Source: Parasulfuritortus sp049322515
GTDB taxonomy: Bacteria; Pseudomonadota; Gammaproteobacteria; Burkholderiales; Thiobacillaceae
Reading direction: 5' to 3'
Length of the DNA: 64,000 bases
Assembly (NCBI GenBank): GCA_049322515.1
Contig: JBMOQW010000018.1
Coordinates: 12,115 to 76,114, forward strand
The stretch's first letter is position 1. Every line of letters begins with the position of its first letter. Below the pieces are notes generated by a model. It had not been told where the DNA came from, did not search any database, and saw only the letters and a program-made list of their open reading frames with translations. Shown one piece after another: positions 1 through 7,387 of this stretch. Both the position numbers and the translations under genes were made by a program.

Positions 1-869
1 ACGCCGCGCGCGCCAAGGACCCGCACGGCAAGGACCTGCCCAAGGACGACCACGACCGCGCCACCTGCGAATCCTGCCACGGCCAGACCCCGCACGCGCA
101 GGAACAGATCAACATCCACACCCGCAAGGTCGCTTGCCAGACCTGCCATATCCCCGAATTCGCGCGCGGCGGCATCGCCACCAAGACCCTGTGGGATTGG
201 TCCACGGCCGGCAAGCGCGGCCCGGACGGCAAGCCCCTGTTCATCGAGGGCGAGCACGGCCACCTTAAATACTCGGCCGAAAAGGGCGACTTCGAATACG
301 GCGAAAACGTCCGACCAACCTACAAGTGGTACAACGGCACGGTCAGGCAGGTCACCATGACCGACAAGATCGATGACAGCAAGATCCTGGAACTGAATGC
401 CGTCGAGGGCTCCGCCGCCGACCCGAAGGCACGCATCTGGCCATTCAAGGTGATGGTCGGCAAGCAGCCCTACGACCCGGTCAACAAGACCCTGGTGGTC
501 AACCACGTGTTCGGCCAGGACGACACCGCATTCTGGACGAACTTCGATTATGCCAAGGCGATCCAGGCCGGCATGGAGACCGCCGGTCTGCCCTACAGCG
601 GAAAATTCGCCTTCATCGAAACCCGGATGAACTGGTTCATCACCCACATGGTGGCGCCCAAGGAAGACGCCGTGCCCTGCCAGGACTGCCACACCCGCGC
701 GGAAGATGGCCGCCTGAAGGACATCACCGACATCTATATCCCAGGCCGCGACCGCAATGACTGGGTCGACCTGTTCGGCTTGCTGGCCATCGCCGGCGCA
801 CTCCTGGCGGGCCTCGGCCATGGCCTGATCCGCCTCCTCACCCGCCACACCCGGAGCCCGCAACCGTGA
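1..869 (+). CDS. Octaheme tetrathionate reductase-type cytochrome c, C-terminal part
   Basis: The reading frame is open from the window edge (codon phase begins at base 3), so the N-terminus lies outside. Three c-haem motifs are visible: CESCH (66-80), CQTCH (135-149) and CQDCH (678-692). The remaining haems of an octaheme protein would be upstream. The protein ends with a hydrophobic stretch of about 20 residues (roughly 770-845) and a basic tail, which looks like a C-terminal membrane anchor. The fold resembles the octaheme tetrathionate reductase (Otr) family, periplasmic enzymes that reduce tetrathionate, nitrite or hydroxylamine in vitro. The next gene, a cytochrome b561-type protein, starts inside the stop codon, which suggests a quinone-linked two-protein complex. 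Family assignment is by recall of the C-terminal sequence; the true substrate is unknown. Confidence 0.75.
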   Translation, partial: AARAKDPHGKDLPKDDHDRATCESCHGQTPHAQEQINIHTRKVACQTCHIPEFARGGIATKTLWDWSTAGKRGPDGKPLFIEGEHGHLKYSAEKGDFEYGENVRPTYKWYNGTVRQVTMTDKIDDSKILELNAVEGSAADPKARIWPFKVMVGKQPYDPVNKTLVVNHVFGQDDTAFWTNFDYAKAIQAGMETAGLPYSGKFAFIETRMNWFITHMVAPKEDAVPCQDCHTRAEDGRLKDITDIYIPGRDRNDWVDLFGLLAIAGALLAGLGHGLIRLLTRHTRSPQP

Positions 870-1498
870 GCGAAACCCGCATCTACATCTACAAGCGCTA
901 TGAACGCTTCTGGCACTGGTCGCAGGCCGCCCTGATCATCGTGATGATGATCACCGGCTTCGAGGTGCACGGCTTCTATGACCTGCTCGGCTTCCGCCAA
1001 GCCGTGCGCGCGCACACCCTGGCCGCCTGGACCCTGATCGTGCTGTGGGCGTTCACCATCTTCTGGCAGTTCACCACCGGGGAATGGAAACAGTACCTGC
1101 CCTCACTAAAACGGGTCGACCTGATGGTCCGCTATTACGCCTGGGGTATCTTCCATGACGCCCCGCACCCGTTCAAGAAAACCGTGGTGCAGAAGCACAA
1201 CCCGCTCCAGCGCCTGGCCTACCTGGCCCTGCTGGCGGTGATCTCGCCGATCATCTGGGTGTCCGGACTGCTCTATCTGTTCTATGGCGACTGGGCCGCG
1301 CTGGGCATCGACCGTTGGCTCAGTCTAGAATTCGTCGCCGTCATGCACACGCTGGGGGCGTTCCTGATCACCGCCTTCTTTTTCATCCACGTCTATCTGA
1401 CCACCACCGGACACACGATTTTCGCCCACATCAAGGCGATGATCACCGGCTGGGAGGATATCCATGAACCCCCCGGCCAAGCACCGGGCAAACACTGA
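866..1498 (+). CDS. Cytochrome b561-type membrane protein
   Basis: A 210-residue protein with four predicted membrane helices (about residues 14-35, 48-72, 112-136 and 154-178) and histidines placed in and beside them (RFWHW, MHTLG, FIHVY), as expected for a dihaem b561/formate dehydrogenase gamma-like subunit. It starts with GTG overlapping the TGA of the octahaem cytochrome gene, so the two are translationally coupled. Its likely role is to pass electrons between the quinone pool and that cytochrome. The haem ligands are inferred from position only. Confidence 0.8.
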   Translation: MSETRIYIYKRYERFWHWSQAALIIVMMITGFEVHGFYDLLGFRQAVRAHTLAAWTLIVLWAFTIFWQFTTGEWKQYLPSLKRVDLMVRYYAWGIFHDAPHPFKKTVVQKHNPLQRLAYLALLAVISPIIWVSGLLYLFYGDWAALGIDRWLSLEFVAVMHTLGAFLITAFFFIHVYLTTTGHTIFAHIKAMITGWEDIHEPPGQAPGKH

Positions 1499-1521
1499 AC
1501 TTTCAAACGAGAGGCATCGCC

Positions 1522-1911
1522 ATGAAACAGACCCTGCTGCAAGAGAAGTATCCTGTGTTCGTCGCCGAAATCGGCAAGAATGAGACCGCCTGCAAGACGG
1601 TCGAGGACATCGTCGCCTACCTGCAAGGCAAGATCGCCGAGAACCCCAAGGTGAAGTACATCGGCGTGTTCGACCACTATGCCCACACCCAGGGCATCGG
1701 CGGCGAAATCGCTGCGGGCATCGTCGGCGCGGTCGACGTGATTTTCTGCTTCGGCTTCGCCCTGCCCAATCCCCAGGTGCTGGCCGTTCGGCCGCGCTCG
1801 ATCGGCATAGCCGACCTGGGTGACAAGTTTGTGGTCAGCTTCCTGGAGGCGCCCATGAAGCCCGCCAACGACGCCATGGAAGCCTGGGTCAAAGGCTTGC
1901 GCAACGCCTGA
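1522..1911 (+). CDS. Conserved protein, DUF6858-like
   Basis: A 129-residue soluble protein without signal peptide or membrane segment, preceded by a GAGAGG ribosome site. It contains conserved-looking blocks FDHYAHT (about residue 50) and LAVRPRSIG (about 92), which I associate with the DUF6858 family often seen beside sulfur and cytochrome genes. Biochemical function is unknown. It lies 23 bases after the b561 gene and probably belongs to the same transcript. The DUF assignment is from memory and moderately sure. Confidence 0.6.
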   Translation: MKQTLLQEKYPVFVAEIGKNETACKTVEDIVAYLQGKIAENPKVKYIGVFDHYAHTQGIGGEIAAGIVGAVDVIFCFGFALPNPQVLAVRPRSIGIADLGDKFVVSFLEAPMKPANDAMEAWVKGLRNA

Positions 1912-1939
1912 TCATTCCCCCACTTCGCCGGAGTCCACC

Positions 1940-2299
1940 ATGAAAATCGCCATCGCCAGCCAAAACCGCAAGACGGTCACCGGCCACGCCGGCAAGTGCC
2001 GCCGATTCTGGATCTACGAGGTCGTGGATGGGCAACCGGCGGGACGCTCGATGCTGGAGCTCAGCATCGAGCAGACCTTTCATGAAAGCCACGGCGCGGG
2101 TGCACACCCGCTCGCCGGGGTCGACACCCTGATCTGTGGCGGCATGGGCAGCGGCTTGCAGCGTCGCCTTGCCGGCATGGGCATTCGCGGCCTGGTGACC
2201 TCGGAAACCGATCCGGACACCGCGGTCCGTGCCCTCCTGGACGGCGCCTTGCCCCTGCTGGCGCCCGAAGACCACGACCATCACAGCCACGCGCACTAA
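1940..2299 (+). CDS. NifX/NifB C-terminal-like (dinitrogenase cofactor-binding fold) protein
   Basis: A 119-residue protein that begins MKIAIAS and has the ribonuclease H-like fold pattern of the NifX/NafY/NifB-tail family (ICGGMGSG at about residues 69-76). The C-terminus is histidine-rich (HDHHSHAH), which suggests metal binding. No nif genes are present nearby, so a general Fe-S or metal-carrier role for the octahaem cytochrome operon is more likely than nitrogen fixation. It is the last gene before a clear hairpin terminator at 2331. Confidence 0.75.
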   Translation: MKIAIASQNRKTVTGHAGKCRRFWIYEVVDGQPAGRSMLELSIEQTFHESHGAGAHPLAGVDTLICGGMGSGLQRRLAGMGIRGLVTSETDPDTAVRALLDGALPLLAPEDHDHHSHAH

Positions 2300-2330
2300 G
2301 CGGGCAGGCATTCGCGACATTTTTGACATA

Positions 2331-2355
2331 GCCCGACAACGCTGTCGGGCATTTT
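2331..2355 (+). terminator. Rho-independent terminator after the NifX-like gene
   Basis: An 8-bp perfect stem, GCCCGACA (2331-2338) with TGTCGGGC (2343-2350), has a 4-base loop and is followed by ATTTTC. It closes the octahaem cytochrome operon 31 bases after its last stop codon and separates it from the flavocytochrome promoter. Confidence 0.85.
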
Positions 2356-2391
2356 CTGTGCCTAAGAAAACAGATAAAACCATCTATTTAT

Positions 2392-2473
2392 CAGTCACTT
2401 AGTCTAAACGACTGAAACTTAATCAATTTTACTTATGCCATGGTCAAACTGATTGACTGGCATACATATTGCT
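2392..2473 (+). promoter_or_regulatory. Sigma-54-type promoter with upstream palindrome for the flavocytochrome c operon
   Basis: TGGCA at 2458 and TTGCT ending at 2473 give GG-N10-GC, the strict -24/-12 spacing of sigma-54 promoters. Expected transcription start is near 2484, leaving a 48-base leader before the cytochrome start at 2532. An imperfect 23-bp palindrome (CAGTCACTTAG-T-CTAAACGACTG, 2392-2414, 9 of 11 pairs) is centred about 80 bases upstream of that start, where an enhancer-binding activator would be expected. The surrounding 150 bases are AT-rich compared with the coding DNA. No sigma-54 activator gene is in the window. Confidence 0.65.
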
Positions 2474-2531
2474 TTTTGATAGCTTCCTCGACTTTGTATA
2501 TCAGAGATCTCTAATTCTCTGATTCGACCCT

Positions 2532-2843
2532 ATGTCCAAAACATCATTCGTAGTGTGTGCCGGGCTGGCGCTCGTCCTGAGCGCGACAGCCCACGCCAAG
2601 GAACCCACCATCGCCACCGGCAAGATGATGGGAGACACCTGTGCCTCCTGTCACGGCACCCTGGGCAAGAGCATGGATGAGTACATGCCCTCCCTGGCCG
2701 GCATCGACCGGCAGCAGTTGATCCGGGCCATGACCGACTACCGCGCCGACCGCCGGGTCAGCGTGGTCATGAACCGGATCGCCAAGGGCTATACCGATGC
2801 CGAGATCGCCGCCATCGCGGACTACTTCTCCAAGATCAAGTAA
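2532..2843 (+). CDS. Secreted monohaem cytochrome c (FccA-like)
   Basis: A 103-residue protein with a signal peptide (residues 1-22, cleavage after AHA), one CASCH haem site at about residues 36-40, and a class I cytochrome c C-terminal helix with the distal Met probably in VVMNRI. It is placed 9 bases ahead of the flavoprotein subunit gene, so it is probably an electron partner or haem subunit of the sulfide dehydrogenase. The classical haem subunit of this enzyme is dihaem, and a dihaem cytochrome lies on the other side of the flavoprotein gene, so which cytochrome is the stable subunit is open. Confidence 0.8.
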   Translation: MSKTSFVVCAGLALVLSATAHAKEPTIATGKMMGDTCASCHGTLGKSMDEYMPSLAGIDRQQLIRAMTDYRADRRVSVVMNRIAKGYTDAEIAAIADYFSKIK

Positions 2844-2852
2844 GGACAGGCC

Positions 2853-4142
2853 ATGAATCGACGCGAACTCATCAAGGCGCTCGGCGCCGCCGGCGCCCTC
2901 ACCCTGCTCGGCCAGCCCGCCTTTGCCGCCAGCAAGAAGAAGAGCGCCCACATCGTCATCATCGGCGGTGGCATCGGCGGCGCCACCGCCGCGAAGTATC
3001 TGCGCCTGGCCGCCCCCAGCGTGAAGATCACCCTGGTCGAGCCGGTCAAGCGCTTCATCACCTGCCTGCGCAGCAACGATGTCGCGGTCGGCCACATGAC
3101 CCTGGACGACATCACCTTCACCTACGACGCCCTGCGTAGCAAGTACAAGGTCAACGTCGTGCACGACCGCGCCATCGGCTTCGATCCGGACAAGAAGACG
3201 GTGCAACTGGACCAAGGTGGCAAGCTGGGCTACGACAAGCTGGTCGTCTCGCCCGGCATCGATTTCATCTTCGGCGATGTAGAGGGCTATCACCGCGAGG
3301 CGTCGCAAACCACCATGCCACATGCCTGGAAGGCCGGCCCGCAGACCCTGCTGCTCAAGAAGCAGTTGGAAGCCATGCCCCAGGGTGGCACCTTCCTGAT
3401 GGTCGCCCCGCCCAACCCGTTCCGCTGCCCGCCCGGCCCCTACGAGCGCGCCTCCCTGGTCGCGGAGTGGATGCAGAAGCACAATCCCAAGGCCAAGGTG
3501 ATCATCCTCGACCACAAGGACGCCTTCACCAAGGACGTGCCCTTCAAGAAGGCCTGGGAACGCCTGTATGGCTACAACACGCCGAACTCGATGATCGAAT
3601 GGATCCCGGCCGCCCAGGGCGGCACGCCGGTGCGCGTCGACGCCGCGAACCGCACCGTGGTGGCCAAGGCCGGCACCTTCAAGGCGGACGTGGTCAACTA
3701 CATCGCGCCGCAGCGGGCCGGCACCCTGGCCTTCCGCATGGGGCTGACCAACCGCGATGGCTGGTGCCCGGTGAACCGGCGCACCTTCGAGTCGGAGATC
3801 GTCAGGGACGTGCACGTCATCGGCGATGCCTGCGTGGGTGATTCGATGCCCAAGTCCGGCTACTCCGCCAACTCCCAGGCCAAGGTGGCGGTGCAAGCCA
3901 TCGCCGACATGCTGGCCGGCAAGACGCCGGGCGAGCCGTCCATGATCAACGTCTGCTACAGCCTGGCCGGCGAGGATTACGGGGTGTCCATCGCCGACAT
4001 TTTCAAGGTGGTCGACAACCGGATCATCAAGCTGCCAGCCTCCGGCGTGTCTCCGATCACCGACTCCCCGGCCCAGCCCCTGCTCGAAGCGGTGTACCAG
4101 CGCAACTGGCACCGCACCTTCGCCAACGACTGCTTCGCCTGA
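2853..4142 (+). CDS. fccB: Flavocytochrome c sulfide dehydrogenase, flavoprotein subunit
   Basis: A 429-residue periplasmic FAD protein that oxidises sulfide to sulfur or polysulfide and passes electrons to cytochrome c. It has a Tat-like leader (RRELIK at the start, then a hydrophobic stretch to about residue 26), a dinucleotide-binding motif IIGGGIGGA at 36-44, and Cys71 in the FITCLR context where the family attaches FAD covalently. Cys192 (RCPPGPYERA) and Cys327 (GDACVGD) are in position for the active-site disulfide. The C-terminal domain of sulfide dehydrogenases is present and the length is full. It sits between two cytochrome c genes in one operon behind the sigma-54-type promoter. 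Residue roles come from the Allochromatium enzyme family. Confidence 0.9.
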   Translation: MNRRELIKALGAAGALTLLGQPAFAASKKKSAHIVIIGGGIGGATAAKYLRLAAPSVKITLVEPVKRFITCLRSNDVAVGHMTLDDITFTYDALRSKYKVNVVHDRAIGFDPDKKTVQLDQGGKLGYDKLVVSPGIDFIFGDVEGYHREASQTTMPHAWKAGPQTLLLKKQLEAMPQGGTFLMVAPPNPFRCPPGPYERASLVAEWMQKHNPKAKVIILDHKDAFTKDVPFKKAWERLYGYNTPNSMIEWIPAAQGGTPVRVDAANRTVVAKAGTFKADVVNYIAPQRAGTLAFRMGLTNRDGWCPVNRRTFESEIVRDVHVIGDACVGDSMPKSGYSANSQAKVAVQAIADMLAGKTPGEPSMINVCYSLAGEDYGVSIADIFKVVDNRIIKLPASGVSPITDSPAQPLLEAVYQRNWHRTFANDCFA

Positions 4143-4150
4143 ACCTGACC

Positions 4151-4885
4151 ATGAACACACGTCCCCTGGCTCTCCTCCTCGCCCTGCTGGCTGGCCCGGC
4201 ACTCGCCGGCAATGCCTTCAAGGTCGCCCTCAACGCCCCCATGCCGGAATGGGAAAGCGAGAAGCTCGAACATGCCCTCTCCCAGGCCCGTGCCGGCAAC
4301 CCGGCCGAAGGTGAGCGCCTGCATCACTACCTGTACTGCTCCGCTTGCCATGGCGACAACGGCAATTCACCCTCGCGCAACTGGCCCAGCCTGACCGGCC
4401 AGAAGCCCGACTACGTGATGAAGACCCTGCTCGACTACAAACAGGCGATGCGCCGCGATCACTACCGCAAGGCCTATGTCATGACCCGCGTCTCGCAGCT
4501 GCTCAGCGAGTCGCAGATGGCCGACCTGGCCGCCTATTACGCCCAGCAACCGGCGCCGGTGGTCCCGCCCCAGACCAAGGCCAAGCTGGCCAAGGCTGGT
4601 GCGAAACTGGCCCAACACGGTGACGACAAGCGTGGCATCACGGCCTGCGCCGCATGCCACGGCGAACACGGTGAATCCGGCGTCACCCCGGACACCCCCG
4701 CCCTGGCCGGCCAGACCCCGGAATACTTCATCCAGGCCATGAAGATGTACAAAGAAGGCATGCGCACCTCGGACGTGGGCGGGGTCATGCGCATGTTCGC
4801 CAAGCCACTCAGCGACAAGGAAATCGAAGCCCTGGCGCACTATTACGCGAGCCTGGGCAGCAAACCGGTGGCGGTCGCGAAATGA
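4151..4885 (+). CDS. Dihaem cytochrome c (c4-type)
   Basis: A 244-residue secreted protein with signal peptide (1-19, ALAG) and two cytochrome c domains, each with one haem site: CSACH (about residue 60) and CAACH (about 162). The two halves share the pattern GDNG/GEHG and a tyrosine-rich C-terminal helix (AAYYA, AHYYA), typical of cytochrome c4. It starts 8 bases after fccB. It is either the true dihaem subunit of flavocytochrome c or its onward electron carrier to an oxidase. Confidence 0.85.
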   Translation: MNTRPLALLLALLAGPALAGNAFKVALNAPMPEWESEKLEHALSQARAGNPAEGERLHHYLYCSACHGDNGNSPSRNWPSLTGQKPDYVMKTLLDYKQAMRRDHYRKAYVMTRVSQLLSESQMADLAAYYAQQPAPVVPPQTKAKLAKAGAKLAQHGDDKRGITACAACHGEHGESGVTPDTPALAGQTPEYFIQAMKMYKEGMRTSDVGGVMRMFAKPLSDKEIEALAHYYASLGSKPVAVAK

Positions 4886-5298
4886 TCCGGCGCGCCGTCC
4901 TGTTGGCTGGCCTGCTGGCCGTTTCGGCCAGCCCCGCGGCCGAGTTGACCGTCACGGTCTCCGGCGTGCGCGACGCCGCTGGCCAGGTCAAGCTGATGCT
5001 GTTCGACCGCGCCGAAGGCTTCCGCAAGGAAGACCAGGCCCGCGCGGTGTTGGTACGGCCAGCCGCGCCGGGCCAGGTCGAGGCCCGGTTCGGCGACCTG
5101 CCACCCGGCAAGTATGCCGTCATTGCCTATCACGACGAGAATGGCGACGGTCAACTCAACCTGCGCTTCGGCATGTTTCCCAAGGAGGGCTACGGCCTCA
5201 GCAACAACCCCAAGCTGTCCGGGCCCCCGCGCTTCGCAAATGCTGCATTCGAACTCGGTCAGACCCCGCACTCGCTCGACATTTCGCTCAAATACTGA
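4882..5298 (+). CDS. Secreted DUF2141 protein
   Basis: A 138-residue protein with a signal peptide (1-19) and a single DUF2141 beta-sandwich domain, recognised by the order LTVTVSGVRDAAGQV, then YAVIAYHDENGDGQL and FPKEGYGLSNN. Its start codon overlaps the stop of the cytochrome c4 gene by four bases (ATGA), so it is co-translated with the sulfide dehydrogenase genes. The family has no established function. The operon context suggests an extracytoplasmic accessory role. Confidence 0.8.
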   Translation: MIRRAVLLAGLLAVSASPAAELTVTVSGVRDAAGQVKLMLFDRAEGFRKEDQARAVLVRPAAPGQVEARFGDLPPGKYAVIAYHDENGDGQLNLRFGMFPKEGYGLSNNPKLSGPPRFANAAFELGQTPHSLDISLKY

Positions 5299-5308
5299 CC
5301 ATCGTCCG

Positions 5309-5330
5309 CGCCCCGCACGGGGCGTTTCCA
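5309..5330 (+). terminator. Hairpin terminator after the DUF2141 gene
   Basis: CGCCCC (5309-5314) pairs with GGGGCG (5319-5324) over a 4-base loop and is followed by TTTCC. The T-run is short, so it may be only a partial terminator between the flavocytochrome operon and the DUF302 gene. Confidence 0.5.
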
Positions 5331-5353
5331 TAGCCACGCCCCTTGGAGCCCGC

Positions 5354-5848
5354 ATGAAACTCGCCCGCACCCTGATCGCCCTGCTCGCCCTGGCCGCCGC
5401 GCCCCTGGTCCACGCCGACACCGCCACGAAGGCCAACCCCCGTGCCGTGGTGGTGGAAGACACCAGCCCGCATGACTTCGCCACCACCGTGACCCGGCTC
5501 AAGGAACAGTTGGCCAAGGATGGCTGGACCCTGTTGACCGAGATCGACCTGGGCATGCGGGTCGCCAAGAAGGGCGTCAACCTGCCTGGCGGTCTGGTCA
5601 TCCTCGAACTGGCCAGCGGCGGCAATACCATCCCCTTGCTCAAGAACGAAGCCACCCGCTATGTCGCGGGTCTGATGCCGTGCAGCGTCTCGGTCTACGG
5701 CATGGCCGACGGCCGGGTCATCGTCTCGCGCATGAATGCCGCCCTGCTGGCTGGCATGATGGAACCGACGGTGGCGGTCACCATGCAGTCCTCGGCCGGC
5801 AAGCTGGACCAGAGCATCGCCCGCGCCCTCGACAAGCCTGGCGTCTGA
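5354..5848 (+). CDS. Secreted DUF302 protein
   Basis: A 164-residue protein whose start was set at 5354 because a TTGGAG ribosome site precedes it and the resulting N-terminus is a good signal peptide (MKLARTLIAL, cleavage after VHA). The mature part matches the DUF302 fold: HDFATTVTRLKEQLAKDGWTL, then the MPCSVSVY strand with a single cysteine and a final DKPGV helix. DUF302 proteins are small, often occur beside cytochrome and sulfur oxidation genes, and lack a proven function. It follows the flavocytochrome operon by 55 bases. Confidence 0.8.
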   Translation: MKLARTLIALLALAAAPLVHADTATKANPRAVVVEDTSPHDFATTVTRLKEQLAKDGWTLLTEIDLGMRVAKKGVNLPGGLVILELASGGNTIPLLKNEATRYVAGLMPCSVSVYGMADGRVIVSRMNAALLAGMMEPTVAVTMQSSAGKLDQSIARALDKPGV

Positions 5849-5860
5849 TCCAGGCCAGTC

Positions 5861-6598
5861 ATGTCGCTGGCCCTGATCTTTGCCCTGCTCGGCAGTATCG
5901 GCGCCATGGCCGGCGCGGCCTTGCTGCTGGCCTTCCCGGATACGCTGCGGACCCGCCTGTTGCCATGTCTGTTGGCCTACGCCACCGGGACACTGCTCGG
6001 TGCCGCCTTCCTGGGCATGATGCCGAAGGCGCTGAGCATGGCGACCCCGCTCGCCGTGACCGGCACCGTGCTGGCCGGCATGGTCGGCTTCTTCATCCTT
6101 GAAAAGCTGATCCTCTGGCGCCACTGCCATGACCAGGACTGCGAAAGCCACGGCCATGCCGGGGCCTCGCTGATCTTGATCGGTGATGCTTTCCACAATT
6201 TTGTCGACGGCATCGTCATCGCCGCAGCCTTCCTGACTTCGCCGACCCTGGGTGTGGCGACGGCCCTGGCCGTGATCGCCCACGAAATCCCGCAGGAACT
6301 GGGGGATTTCGCCATCCTGCTGCATAACGGCCTGAGCAAGGCCCGTGCCTTCGGCAACAACCTGCTGTCTTCCCTGGCCACCCTGCCCGGCGTATTCGCC
6401 GGCTGGTACTGGCTGGCCGATATGCGCCAGGCCATCCCCTTCGTGCTCGCCATCTCCGCCGCCAGTTTCATCTACATCGCGGTCTCCGATCTGGTGCCCG
6501 GACTGCATCGCCAGTCCAGCGCCAGGGCCTCGCTCCGGCAGGTCCTGCTGCTTGGTGCCGGCATCGGTACCATCGCCCTGTTCCGGTTCAGTCACTGA
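5861..6598 (+). CDS. ZIP-family metal transporter
   Basis: A 245-residue integral membrane protein with about eight hydrophobic helices. The metal-binding helices show the ZIP signatures DAFHNFVDGIVIAA and AHEIPQELGDFAIL, and the cytoplasmic loop between helices 3 and 4 is rich in His and Cys (HCHDQDCESHGH), as expected for a divalent metal sensor loop. It probably imports zinc, iron or manganese. It starts 12 bases after the DUF302 gene and may share its transcript. Confidence 0.85.
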   Translation: MSLALIFALLGSIGAMAGAALLLAFPDTLRTRLLPCLLAYATGTLLGAAFLGMMPKALSMATPLAVTGTVLAGMVGFFILEKLILWRHCHDQDCESHGHAGASLILIGDAFHNFVDGIVIAAAFLTSPTLGVATALAVIAHEIPQELGDFAILLHNGLSKARAFGNNLLSSLATLPGVFAGWYWLADMRQAIPFVLAISAASFIYIAVSDLVPGLHRQSSARASLRQVLLLGAGIGTIALFRFSH

Positions 6599-6628
6599 TC
6601 TTTTCCAGCCACCTCAAGGCGTTTCGAC

Positions 6629-6940
6629 ATGCACATCCCAACCTCGCTTCGTTATCTCAGCCGGCTAGCCCTGATCGAGGGCGCTTCCCTGGTCGCCCTG
6701 GTCGGCATCGCCATGCCGCTCAAGTATTACGCCAGCCTGCCCGAGGCCGTGCGCATCGTCGGCATCACGCACGGCACCCTGTTTTTACTGGCCACGCTGA
6801 CCCTGGGGGTGGTCCTGGCGCGCGGCCATCTGCCCGCGCACAAGGGGGCCGGTGTCTTTCTCGCCTCACTGATCCCATTCGCCGGCCTCTGGTCGCATCG
6901 CATGCTGGTCCGCCACATGGCGGCCGGCCTGTCCCGCTGA
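6629..6940 (+). CDS. DUF3817 integral membrane protein
   Basis: A 103-residue protein with three hydrophobic segments and the DUF3817 features LIEGASL near the N-terminus, HGTLFL in the middle and a PFAGLW segment near the end. Family members are small membrane proteins of unknown role. It lies 30 bases after the ZIP gene in the same direction. Confidence 0.8.
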   Translation: MHIPTSLRYLSRLALIEGASLVALVGIAMPLKYYASLPEAVRIVGITHGTLFLLATLTLGVVLARGHLPAHKGAGVFLASLIPFAGLWSHRMLVRHMAAGLSR

Positions 6941-7347
6941 ACATTCCCGGCACGGAAGACCGCCATCGACATCGCCTTCGGCCCGGTCCCCTCCCGGCGC
7001 CAGGGCCGCAGCCTGGGCATCCACCTCATCCCGGCCAAACTTGCAGCGATGCCTGCTGCGATTGCCAGGCCGGTCCCACGGCCCAAACCGAAATCGCGCG
7101 GCGTCCGATTCATTTGCCCCAGGTCATTCTCGAGCCCGTGCGAAAGCGGCTGGCCACCAGCCTGGAGGGTATGCGAACCGATATACTCGCTTTGCCCGCC
7201 GCGCATCCCAGGCGCGCCTCGGCGACGCTGATACTGTTGCACAAGGCCGGCGCACCAGCCAACGCCCGAGACGAGCTGCTCGACCAGGGCCTGCTCAAGT
7301 GGCTGGTACATGCCGGCAACATGCTTAACGTGCGTACTCGGCCTTGA
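6941..7347 (+). pseudogene. Decayed radical SAM protein gene
   Basis: Two reading frames together spell the start of a radical SAM protein of the type that begins FGPVPSRRLGRSLGI. From 6971, frame 2 gives IAFGPVPSRRQGRSLGIHLI followed by PAK. The homology then continues in another frame from 7039 with TCSDACCDCQAGPT and goes on to the stop at 7345. CSDACCDC keeps the CX3CX2C iron-sulfur motif. The frame change is at the AAAA-like run around 7037-7040, as if one base had been lost. No start codon fits at the 5' side, and the C-terminal two thirds of the usual 250-300 residue protein are absent or unrecognisable. The downstream piece (7114-7347) is therefore not annotated as a separate gene. 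Confidence 0.7.
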
Positions 7348-7387
7348 ATACCTCCCTGAACGTCCCGTCCACTTACGACTTCACCCC

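Noticed and set aside
1940..2299. Nitrogenase cofactor gene
   Set aside because: The fold matches NifX/NafY, but no nif gene is present and such proteins occur widely outside nitrogen fixation.
7114..7347. 77-codon + frame as an independent gene
   Set aside because: Its upstream extension contains the CX3CX2C motif of a radical SAM protein in continuity, so it is part of the pseudogene.
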